A stretch of DNA of 26,176 bases from an uncultured Clostridia bacterium (GTDB taxonomy: Bacteria > Bacillota > Clostridia > Lachnospirales > Anaerotignaceae). Under the pieces are notes generated by a model. The model saw only the letters and a program-made list of their open reading frames with translations. It had not been told where the DNA came from and searched no databases. The position numbers and the translations under genes are program-made. Of the stretch, positions 11,964-18,955 are shown one piece after another (the stretch's first letter is position 1; each line of letters starts with the position of its first letter). Where the stretch lies: assembly GCA_937901125.1 (NCBI GenBank), contig CALCGT010000005.1, positions 1-26,176 of the forward strand, in the 5' to 3' direction.

Positions 11964-11970
11964 TAAGAGA

Positions 11971-11996
11971 AAAGAGTCCGAAAGGACTCTTTTTTG
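11971..11996. terminator. terminator between the DUF4085-like gene and the cupin gene
   Basis: AAAGAGTCC-GAAA-GGACTCTTT is a perfect 9 bp stem with a GNRA-type loop, followed by a T-run. It serves the plus-strand gene, and by its A-run probably the converging cupin gene too. Confidence 0.9.
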
Positions 11997-12000
11997 GTTA

Positions 12001-12354
12001 TCAAAATTTCAGATCATCATTCATAACGAATGCGATCATTTCTATATCTTCATCGGTGTTGTTTTCCATGGAATGCCACTGACCCACTTCGATGGTGCAG
12101 ACATCGCCGGGATGAACTTCTGTTTTTGTACCATCGTTATCTACGAAAGTGCCTACGCCCTTCAGAATGTAGTAGGGTTCTGTATTACCTACGTGTTGAT
12201 GCCAGCCGATGCTGCTGTGGGGTTTTACGATGACACGGGCAAACATAGTGCCGTGACCCATCAGGTCGGTGCCTTCCAGGATATGGTGGATCTCTACGCT
12301 GCCTTTGCCGTCTCTCAGGCCTTCTACTGTAACAACTCTTTCTTTTCTGATCAT
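12001..12354 (-). CDS. single-domain cupin protein, 117 aa
   Basis: The whole protein is one double-stranded beta-helix. Motif 1 (GWHQHVGNTEPYYILKGVG) supplies His52, His54 and Glu59. Motif 2 (HPGDVCTIEVGQWHSMEN) supplies His94, completing a mononuclear metal site. Small cupins of this type act as sugar isomerases, dioxygenases or ligand sensors, and the substrate cannot be read here. GGAG lies 8 nt before the ATG. That ATG overlaps the radical SAM stop by 4 bp (ATGA), so the two proteins are made together and probably act in one process. The end shares a terminator hairpin with the converging gene. Confidence 0.88.
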   Translation of the reverse strand: MIRKERVVTVEGLRDGKGSVEIHHILEGTDLMGHGTMFARVIVKPHSSIGWHQHVGNTEPYYILKGVGTFVDNDGTKTEVHPGDVCTIEVGQWHSMENNTDEDIEMIAFVMNDDLKF

Positions 12355-13301
12355 GGTTTATTCTCCTCTCTCTTATAAAAACTCTCGGCACTGGCTACAC
12401 CCGCCAGATCGAAGGCAGGTGTATAGTCAGACGTTGCCGAGGAACGTTTCTGCATAAATCCGTTTTTCAGACCGATTTCGAAGAAATGGTCTACCACTTT
12501 GTCATATTCAAAGGTGGTCAGCCTGCGGGCAAGGGGGTTATATTCCTTCGCCCTGTGCATAGGGGTATACTGGCTCATCAATGAAACATAAGCGTTTTCC
12601 CCCAGATTTTCCCGAATCCAATCCAACACCTGAAAACTGTCCCGATATTGCCCGGGTAATACCAGATGGCGGATGATGATGCCTTTCTGTAGGATGCCGT
12701 CTTCGTCGAAGCACTCTTCCCCTGTCTGCCGGCGCATTTCCAAAATGGCTTGGGCCGCTGTTTCCCTGTAATGGGGACCTTTGGAATACTCCAATCCCAA
12801 ATCGTTGTTCCAATATTTAAAATCCGGCAGGTAAACATCCACCAGCCCCTCCAGCTGTTTCAGCCCTTCCAAAGACTCATAGCCGTTGGAATTGTAAACC
12901 ACAGGGATGGACAAGCCTGCGTTTTTTGCCAGCTCCAATGCTTTTGCCGCTTGGGGGATAAACTGCACTGCGGAAACCAGATTGATATTATGGAAGCCAC
13001 GTTCCTGCTGTTCCAGAAAAATTTCCGCCAGTCGTTCTACAGTGATTTCCTGTCCAAAGCTTTCCTGGCTGATATCATGGTTCTGGCAGAAGACACAGCC
13101 CAGATTGCAATGGCTGAAAAATACGGTTCCCGAGCCTTTTGTGCCGCTGATGGGCGGTTCCTCCCAATGGTGGGCACTGACCAGTGCAACCTTTGGTAGA
13201 TAGGTCGCACGACACCACCCTGTTTTGCCTGTGGTGCGGTCAACACCACAGTTTCTGGGGCAGACACGACACTGAGACAAAGCCGTTTTCATTTTTTGCA
13301 T
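12351..13301 (-). CDS. radical SAM protein, PflX/COG1313 type, 316 aa
   Basis: The radical SAM CxxxCxxC is CNLGCVFC (Cys65, Cys69, Cys72), which binds the 4Fe-4S cluster that cleaves S-adenosylmethionine. An extra N-terminal cysteine set (CRVCPRNC, Cys11, Cys14, Cys18, plus Cys30 in GWCRA) is typical of PflX-like pyruvate-formate-lyase-activase relatives. LVSAVQFIPQA, VYNSNGY and DVYLPDFKYW follow as core strands. The target of the family is not firmly known. No glycyl radical enzyme is in the window, so activation of one is unproven. GAGGTG lies 9 nt before the ATG. It is the first gene of a two-gene unit with the cupin. Confidence 0.9.
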   Translation of the reverse strand: MQKMKTALSQCRVCPRNCGVDRTTGKTGWCRATYLPKVALVSAHHWEEPPISGTKGSGTVFFSHCNLGCVFCQNHDISQESFGQEITVERLAEIFLEQQERGFHNINLVSAVQFIPQAAKALELAKNAGLSIPVVYNSNGYESLEGLKQLEGLVDVYLPDFKYWNNDLGLEYSKGPHYRETAAQAILEMRRQTGEECFDEDGILQKGIIIRHLVLPGQYRDSFQVLDWIRENLGENAYVSLMSQYTPMHRAKEYNPLARRLTTFEYDKVVDHFFEIGLKNGFMQKRSSATSDYTPAFDLAGVASAESFYKREENKP

Positions 13302-13501
13302 ATTTTAAACACCTCTGTCTTTCTATTTGTGATTGTATCATATCAGGCGGAGGAAAGACAACCGTTTCTCATACTTTTGCAGGGGGAGGAGGATTGCCTT
13401 TGCCAGCTCTGCCATTGATTCCCCTTTGCTTTTTCGACAAAAGGATGATATCCTATGAACTGTAAACGAAAGAGAGAAATAGAAAGGTGAGGGGAAGAAA
13501 G

Positions 13502-13723
13502 ATGAGAGAATATCATGCAGTGATGCGGGAAGAAAAAGTTCTGTCCAAAGTAGTCTGCAATGGCTGCGGCAGGGAGATCCCCTTGGATACAGCGGATTAT
13601 TTTCACGGAGAAAAAACATGGGGATATTTTTCCAACCAGGACGGCAGACAGGACTGCTTTGATCTTTGCGAGGAATGTTATCAGAAATTGACGGAAAGCT
13701 TTGCCGTAAAAATAGAAAAATGA
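13502..13723 (+). CDS. small zinc-ribbon-like protein, 73 aa
   Basis: Two Cys pairs, CNGCGREI and CEECYQK, about 40 residues apart, suggest one zinc site. Between them lies a hydrophilic stretch with YFHGEKTWGYFSNQDGRQDC. Such short proteins are common in Clostridia and have no assigned role. The ATG at 13502 is chosen for AGGGG 7 nt upstream; the longest frame starts five codons earlier without a site. It is a single-gene unit ended by the hairpin at 13764. Confidence 0.75.
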   Translation: MREYHAVMREEKVLSKVVCNGCGREIPLDTADYFHGEKTWGYFSNQDGRQDCFDLCEECYQKLTESFAVKIEK

Positions 13724-13763
13724 GAGAAGCACCCAAAGGCACATCTCAATAAGAAAACATCTA

Positions 13764-13806
13764 AAACGGATAAATCCTTGATCTTCAACGATTTATCCGT
13801 TTTTTG
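13764..13806 (+). terminator. terminator of the zinc-ribbon-like gene
   Basis: AAACGGATAAATC (13764-13776) pairs perfectly with GATTTATCCGTTT (13790-13802), then a T-run. Confidence 0.9.
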
Positions 13807-13883
13807 TTGCATTGGTTCATTTTCATAAGCGGAACGATTAAAATGGGTACTTTTTGTTTGCTCAGTTTTTATGAAAAAAAGAT

Positions 13884-13901
13884 CCCCGGCCATGGCCGGG
13901 G
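13884..13901 (-). terminator. terminator of the coat-like gene
   Basis: The 18 bp perfect palindrome CCCCGGCCATGGCCGGGG is followed on the minus strand by ATC and seven T. It lies about 40 bp past the stop codon at 13942. Confidence 0.85.
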
Positions 13902-13941
13902 AAAATTATGGGTGGATGAAAGGGTAACGGTTTTTAGAAAA

Positions 13942-15090
13942 TCATCTGCAGTTGCAGCGGTCGCGATCTCTGTCCCTGTCACAGTCTCTGTCGCGATCTC
14001 TGTCCCTGTCACAGTCTCTGTCGCGATCTCTGTTTCTATCACAGTCTCTGTCGCGATCTCTGTTTCTATCACAGTCTCTGTCCTGATCTCTGTCCCTGTC
14101 ACAGTCCCTGTCACAGTCTCTGTTTCTGTCGCAGTCTCTATCCCGATCTCTGTCTCTGTCACAGTTTCTGCCTCTGAAATCACAGTCAGGGGAACCGAAG
14201 ATGGGACCGAAACCACAGCAGGAGCGAGGTTCAGCCGTAGGAGAAAACAGATCCAGAGGGAAGCGGATATCTTCGAACCCTTCACAAGGATCACAGTTTG
14301 TTGCCAGAGAAGAGCAGCGTTCAGGCACACATCTGCCCAAAGAATTTACCACCATATTTACGGTACGGAACAGTTTTACGATGGTGAACAGACCGATGGT
14401 CACGTTGACAGCGATAGGTGCGCCCAGGGCGGCATCGCCGTTGTTCCGACCGGAATCGCAGGAATCACAGCCACAATTGCAGCTGCAGGGGTTGCAGGAG
14501 GGATGACGCAGTTCTGCTGCCAAGGCGATGGCTTTGCCTTCAGCGATGACAAAAGGCCCACCCTTGGAAGTGCCATTGTGGAACTGGTCCGTCACAGTGG
14601 TCACATTGGCTTCCGTGGAACCAAACAGAGTCACCCGCAGGTGGTAGGTGTTTGTAGCATCAATGCACCCAATGAAACCGCCGTCAGCCCTTCTGAATTC
14701 CAGGGTATAGTTGAATACATATTTCAGCTCCAGATCCCAGCAGCCTCTCTGCAGGGGATTGGGCTTCTTCCGCAGGATCTCGATACGATCCAGCTCCAAA
14801 TCGCGGATGGTAACATCAGCGGCATTGCAGGGCGGAACGATGATATCCCCTTCGCACAGCATATCGTTGCAGCTGGGGTTGTTGCTTCTTGCCGCCCGGG
14901 CAGGCCCCAGAATGTCGCTGCTCAGACATTTCTGGATACGGCACTGGTCGAAGATCTTCTGGGCGATGATACAGGTTTCTTCTCCTCGCTCTCTGTTGTT
15001 GTCATGATCGTTGTTGCAGTTGTTGCTGCCGCAGAAGCAGCAGTTTCTTGCGCTCAGATCTGCTTTACAGTCAAATTCAAAAGCTCCCAT
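13942..15090 (-). CDS. cysteine-rich, coat/exosporium-like protein with Asp-Arg-Cys repeat tail, 382 aa
   Basis: The N-terminal part begins MGAFEFDCKADLSARNCCFC and has many Cys pairs. A globular middle (about 75-310) reads as beta strands with IIVPPCNAADVTIRDLELDRIEI and a second Cys cluster CNPCSCNCGCDSC. The tail (about 312-382) is made of CDRDRDRDRD-type units encoded by ~18 and 30 bp DNA repeats. There is no signal peptide, as expected for spore-coat proteins made in the mother cell. AAAGGAGG precedes the ATG, and a sigma-K-like promoter lies 36-64 bp upstream. Similar cysteine-rich proteins form disulphide-linked spore layers in Clostridia. The coat role is inferred. Confidence 0.6.
   Translation of the reverse strand: MGAFEFDCKADLSARNCCFCGSNNCNNDHDNNRERGEETCIIAQKIFDQCRIQKCLSSDILGPARAARSNNPSCNDMLCEGDIIVPPCNAADVTIRDLELDRIEILRKKPNPLQRGCWDLELKYVFNYTLEFRRADGGFIGCIDATNTYHLRVTLFGSTEANVTTVTDQFHNGTSKGGPFVIAEGKAIALAAELRHPSCNPCSCNCGCDSCDSGRNNGDAALGAPIAVNVTIGLFTIVKLFRTVNMVVNSLGRCVPERCSSLATNCDPCEGFEDIRFPLDLFSPTAEPRSCCGFGPIFGSPDCDFRGRNCDRDRDRDRDCDRNRDCDRDCDRDRDQDRDCDRNRDRDRDCDRNRDRDRDCDRDRDRDRDCDRDRDRDRCNCR
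13945..14165 (-). repeat. in-frame tandem repeats encoding Cys-Asp-Arg units
   Basis: Units TGTGACAGRGAYAGAGAY-like and longer 30 bp forms repeat through the 3' end of the coat-like gene. All lengths are multiples of 3, so copy-number change keeps the frame. Confidence 0.9.
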
Positions 15091-15125
15091 AAGACAGCCT
15101 CCTTTAAATTGTTTGTGTTCATTTA

Positions 15126-15153
15126 TATAGTATGTGACAAGGTCAAATGGGTG
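15126..15153 (-). promoter_or_regulatory. sigma-K (or sigma-E)-like sporulation promoter
   Basis: On the minus strand CACC (15153-15150) supplies the AC of the -35 element. CATACTATA (15134-15126) matches the -10 form CATAnnnTA with 16 bp between AC and CATA. This is the mother-cell sigma-K spacing and supports late-sporulation expression of the gene at 13942. Confidence 0.6.
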
Positions 15154-15231
15154 ACAGCCGCACTGGTGCGTAACTTGAAATCAGAATTTTTCGTCGAAGG
15201 ACAGCATAGCTCTTTTCCCAAAGTCTTCAGC

Positions 15232-15260
15232 TTGTATTTCGGAGAAAACAGTGTTATACT
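15232..15260 (+). promoter_or_regulatory. promoter of the PHP-domain gene
   Basis: TTGTAT (15232-15237) and TATACT (15255-15260) are separated by 17 bp, 44 bp before the start at 15305. Confidence 0.65.
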
Positions 15261-15304
15261 TAAATTTAATGAATGACGTTATTTCCACAAGAGAGGGACG
15301 CAGA

Positions 15305-16021
15305 ATGAAACGATTGATGGATACCCATACCCACTCCGTTGCCAGCGGACATGCTTACAGCACAGTGGATGAAAACTTAAGATGGGCGGCGGAAAAGGGG
15401 CTTGAATTGGTGGCTTTGACTGACCATGCCCCTGCAATGAAGGATACGACAAGCCATGCTTATTTTGCCAATCTCCATGTTTTGCCGAAGGAGCTCCACG
15501 GGGTGCGCCTGCTCCGGGGCATTGAATTGAATATCCTTGATTTTGAGGGCAAAGTAGATATGGATGAAGCAGTCCTTTCCCGTTTGGATCTGGCCATCGC
15601 CAGCCTGCATATGCCCTGTATCAAACCGGGCAGCAGAGCGGAAAACACCAGAGCCTTTCTGAAGGTTATGGAAAATCCTTATGTGGATATCATCGGTCAC
15701 CCCGGTGACCCCCGTTATGATGTGGATTATCAGGAAGTGTTCCGCATGGCAAAGGAAACGGGGACAATCCTGGAGGTCAATAATGCATCCCTGACCCCCG
15801 GCGGCTTCCGGGATGGCAGCAGGGAAAATATCAAAGAGCTCCTGCTGATGAGCATGGAAGCGGGTCAGCCTGTGGTGCTGGGCAGCGATGCCCATTTTTA
15901 TACCAGTATAGGCGATTTTTCCTATGCGGAAATGCTGCTGCAGGAAGTGGATTTCCCAGAAGAGCTAATCCTGAATACCGATCCTGCAAAATTCCTTGCC
16001 AGTCTGAAACACAAAAAATAA
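15305..16021 (+). CDS. PHP-domain phosphoesterase, YcdX-like, 238 aa
   Basis: This is a trinuclear-metal phosphatase of the polymerase/histidinol-phosphatase fold. The metal ligands appear in order: DTHTHS (Asp6, His8, His10), LTDHAP, GIELNI, SLHMP, IIGHPGDPR and GSDAHF. Size and order match YcdX-type enzymes rather than HisK, but the substrate is unknown. GAGGGA lies 6 nt before the ATG at 15305; the longer frame starts 18 codons earlier, inside the promoter. The yerC-like gene follows after a separate promoter-like region, so the two may be only loosely linked. Confidence 0.9.
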   Translation: MKRLMDTHTHSVASGHAYSTVDENLRWAAEKGLELVALTDHAPAMKDTTSHAYFANLHVLPKELHGVRLLRGIELNILDFEGKVDMDEAVLSRLDLAIASLHMPCIKPGSRAENTRAFLKVMENPYVDIIGHPGDPRYDVDYQEVFRMAKETGTILEVNNASLTPGGFRDGSRENIKELLLMSMEAGQPVVLGSDAHFYTSIGDFSYAEMLLQEVDFPEELILNTDPAKFLASLKHKK

Positions 16022-16119
16022 AGTGATTTGAACAAAAGAACGTGAAAAAAAGCCTTTACTTTAACACTTTAGTATGTTAATATAAAATGAGAATTTTAAG
16101 GAGAAGGTGGCGTTCCCAG

Positions 16120-16431
16120 ATGAATAAAAAGATCAAAACCGAATTGACCGATAAATTGTTCGAGTGCATCCTCAGCATGGAAACCGTTGATGAGTGCTAT
16201 CAGCTCTTTGAAGACCTTTGTACTGTCAATGAGATCCAGGCGATTGCCCAGAGAATGGAAGTTGCGGCAATGTTGGATGCAAAGCGCACATATGTGGAAA
16301 TTGCGGAAAAAACAGGCGCATCCACAGCGACCATCAGCCGTGTTAACCGTTGCCTGCATTATGGTACAGATGGTTACAAGCTGGCGATCGATCGTGTGAA
16401 AGCGAAAAGGGAAAAAGAAGAAAAGGAATAA
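16120..16431 (+). CDS. YerC/YecD-type TrpR-like regulator, 103 aa
   Basis: This small all-helical protein has a TrpR-superfamily helix-turn-helix: LCTVNEIQAIAQRMEVAAML followed by TYVEIAEKTGASTATISRVNRCL. YerC-type proteins lie beside pcrA in many Firmicutes, as here, and are taken to be transcription regulators. The ATG at 16120 is chosen for AGGTGG 9 nt upstream. A frame 11 codons longer begins inside the AT-rich promoter zone (TTTACT-17-TAATAT near 16058-16082). A strong hairpin ends the unit at 16465-16499, so pcrA is transcribed separately. Confidence 0.88.
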   Translation: MNKKIKTELTDKLFECILSMETVDECYQLFEDLCTVNEIQAIAQRMEVAAMLDAKRTYVEIAEKTGASTATISRVNRCLHYGTDGYKLAIDRVKAKREKEEKE

Positions 16432-16464
16432 TCTTTTTGATGGATGTTTGAAAGAGATTATAAG

Positions 16465-16505
16465 GGCTGATTTGGTGAAAGGATTTCGCCAAATCAGCCT
16501 TTCTT
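16465..16505 (+). terminator. terminator after the yerC-like gene
   Basis: GGCTGATTTGG (16465-16475) pairs perfectly with CCAAATCAGCC (16489-16499), followed by TTTCTT. Confidence 0.9.
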
Positions 16506-16531
16506 GTGTTTTTTTAGAGACAAGTGGAGGG

Positions 16532-16561
16532 GGTTGATATCTTCGTAGATGACCAACCCAT
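16532..16561 (+). other. stem-loop in the pcrA leader
   Basis: GGGTTG and CAACCC close a ~30 nt stem-loop with an inner ATCT-TCGT-AGAT pairing. No T-run follows. It may be a leader structure of the pcrA-ligA message or chance. Confidence 0.3.
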
Positions 16562-16632
16562 TAGAAATTCCCTGAAAATCTGGAATATTGGCTCTGAAGA
16601 AAGGAATCATAAAAAGAACAGGAGTAAGAATC

Positions 16633-18873
16633 ATGATTGGATTTGAACAACTCAATGATATGCAGAAAAAAGCCGTCCTGCAGACGGAAGGCCCTGTGCT
16701 GATTCTAGCTGGCGCGGGCAGCGGCAAAACGGGTGCGCTGACAGTGCGTATTGCCCATTTGCTCGAAACAGGCGTGAAGCCCTGGAATATCCTTGCCATC
16801 ACATTTACCAATAAGGCGGCAAAGGAAATGAAGGAGCGTGTGGAAAAGCTGGTGGGCGATGGTGCAAGAGATATGTGGATCAGCACTTTCCACTCCACTT
16901 GTGTGCGTATCCTCCGCAGGGAGATCCACCATCTGGATTATGAAAATCAGTTTTCTATCTACGATGCAGACGATCAGGAAAAGATCATGCGGGAAGCCTT
17001 CAAAAGACTGAATATGAGCACTACAGATAAGTCCTTTTCTGTCAAAGGGGCGATGTCCATTATCAGCCATTTGAAGGAAGAAATGACAAGTTGGGAGGAA
17101 TATAGCCAGAAGGTAGACAGAAACGACCTGAAAGCAGTCCGTATTGCCAAGGTGTATCAGACCTATCAGAAAATGCTGAAGGAAAACAATGCCTTGGATT
17201 TCGATGATCTGATCTATAAAACCGTGCTTCTATTCCGCCAGTTCCCCGAAGTTCTGGAAAGATATCAGGATCGCTTCCGCTATATCATGGTGGACGAATA
17301 TCAGGATACCAATACCAGCCAGTATGAGCTGGTGGCAATGCTGGCGGCAAAATATAAAAATCTTTGCGTAGTCGGGGACGACGACCAGAGCATTTATGGC
17401 TGGCGTGGTGCCAATATCCGCAATATTCTGGATTTTGAAAAGGATTTCCCCGATACCATTGTCATCAAGCTGGAGCAGAATTACCGTTCCACCAAGAAGA
17501 TTCTGGAGGCAGCCAATGCTGTCATCCATCATAACCAGACCAGAAAGGATAAGACCCTCTGGACGGAAAATGACAGCGGCAGCATTTTACATATTTATAA
17601 AGCAGATAATGAATACGGTGAATGTCGTTTTGTAGCAGAAAAGATTCAAGAATTGGAAAAGGCAGGTAAGACCAGAAATCAGATGGCGGTTCTCTATCGT
17701 ACCAATGCCCAGTCCCGTGCTGTGGAGGATATGATGGTGCGGAAGGGGATTCCTTATCGTCTTTTTGGCGGTGTGCGTTTCTATGAAAGAAAGGAAATTC
17801 GTGATATTCTTTCCTATCTGAAGGTGCTGGCAAACCCTGCGGATACGATTGCGTTGCGCCGCATCATCAACGTGCCCAAGCGGGGCATCGGCGAAACTTC
17901 TTTGGATAAGCTGGCAACTTTTGCCGATGAAAATGGTCTGTCCCTCTATGGTGCATTGAGCCATTTGGATGAGATCACTTCTCTGAAAACAAGAGCGGCA
18001 AAATTCAAGGATTTCTATGAACTGTTTGAACAACTGAGAGAAGATGCGGAAAGTCTTTCCGTGGCAGAATTGCTGGATGCTGTGGTAAAACGCACCGGCT
18101 ATCTGCAGATTTTGATGGAAGAGGGCACAGACGAAGCCCTAAACCGCATCCAGAATATCGATGAATTTGTGAATAAAGCAGCAGAATATGATAAAGCTAA
18201 CCCCGAAGGCAATCTGGAAGGCTTTTTGGAAGAGGTTGCATTGGTGGCAGATATCGACAGCTATGAAGAAGGCGAAGAAACTGTTGCCCTGATGACTTTG
18301 CATAGTGCCAAGGGGCTGGAATTTCCCTATGTTTTCATTATCGGCATGGAAGAGGGGATTTTCCCCGGCTATCGTGCGGTAATGTATGGCGGGGAAAAAG
18401 AGATCGAAGAAGAACGACGTCTTTGCTATGTGGGCATCACCCGTGCCAAGGAAGAACTGTTTATGACCCATGCGAAAAACCGTATGCAGCATGGCATCAC
18501 CCAGTATAATCCTCCTTCCCGTTTCTTGAAGGAGATTCCTGCGGATTTGGTAGATATGCCTACCCGTCAGGTTTCCGAAATGGCGAAGCGGTATGATATG
18601 ATGACCCAGTCTAAGCTGCAGCCGCCCATGGGCAGAAAAAATGTCACTCTCCCTACGGCGAGATTTGGCATGAAAAAGGAAATGCCCGCCCCTAAGGATT
18701 TCAAGCTGGATTATGGCGTGGGGGATAAGGTGCGTGCGCCTAAGTATGGCATCGGTACGGTGGTTTCCATCAACAACGGCGGTGCGGATTTTGAAGTAGA
18801 AGTTTCTTTTGGTGCCAAGGGTACAAAGAAATTTATGGCAAGACTTTCCAAGCTGATTAAAGTAAGCGAATGA
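16633..18873 (+). CDS. pcrA: ATP-dependent DNA helicase PcrA/UvrD, 746 aa
   Basis: This is a superfamily 1A 3'-5' helicase used in excision repair, rolling-circle plasmid replication and clearing of RecA filaments. The order of motifs is normal: Q-motif LNDMQKKAV, Walker A GAGSGKT (27-33), TFTNKAAKEM, Walker B VDEYQDTN, VVGDDDQSIYGWRGA, EQNYRS, then TLHSAKGLEFPYVF and VGITRAKEEL. The C-terminus has the Tudor-like YGVGDKVRAPKYGIGTVVSI that contacts RNA polymerase in Bacillus PcrA. AGGAG lies 8 nt before ATG 16633; the longer frame adds 15 unlikely residues. ligA starts 82 bp later, the usual Firmicutes pair. Confidence 0.97.
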   Translation: MIGFEQLNDMQKKAVLQTEGPVLILAGAGSGKTGALTVRIAHLLETGVKPWNILAITFTNKAAKEMKERVEKLVGDGARDMWISTFHSTCVRILRREIHHLDYENQFSIYDADDQEKIMREAFKRLNMSTTDKSFSVKGAMSIISHLKEEMTSWEEYSQKVDRNDLKAVRIAKVYQTYQKMLKENNALDFDDLIYKTVLLFRQFPEVLERYQDRFRYIMVDEYQDTNTSQYELVAMLAAKYKNLCVVGDDDQSIYGWRGANIRNILDFEKDFPDTIVIKLEQNYRSTKKILEAANAVIHHNQTRKDKTLWTENDSGSILHIYKADNEYGECRFVAEKIQELEKAGKTRNQMAVLYRTNAQSRAVEDMMVRKGIPYRLFGGVRFYERKEIRDILSYLKVLANPADTIALRRIINVPKRGIGETSLDKLATFADENGLSLYGALSHLDEITSLKTRAAKFKDFYELFEQLREDAESLSVAELLDAVVKRTGYLQILMEEGTDEALNRIQNIDEFVNKAAEYDKANPEGNLEGFLEEVALVADIDSYEEGEETVALMTLHSAKGLEFPYVFIIGMEEGIFPGYRAVMYGGEKEIEEERRLCYVGITRAKEELFMTHAKNRMQHGITQYNPPSRFLKEIPADLVDMPTRQVSEMAKRYDMMTQSKLQPPMGRKNVTLPTARFGMKKEMPAPKDFKLDYGVGDKVRAPKYGIGTVVSINNGGADFEVEVSFGAKGTKKFMARLSKLIKVSE

Positions 18874-18955
18874 GTTGAAAAAACGAAAACGGAGATGTCA
18901 AATCTATAGCGAGATTTCCGAATACGATAAACGAGAGAAGGGGCAGGAGCAATTT

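Noticed and set aside
13945..14165. CRISPR or satellite DNA
   Set aside because: All repeat units are multiples of three and lie in frame in a cysteine-rich protein gene.
13804..15276. 490-codon plus-strand frame across the coat-like gene
   Set aside because: It translates the complement of the Asp-Arg repeats into Val-Ser-Ile-Thr runs and begins inside a terminator. The minus frame has a ribosome site and sporulation promoter.
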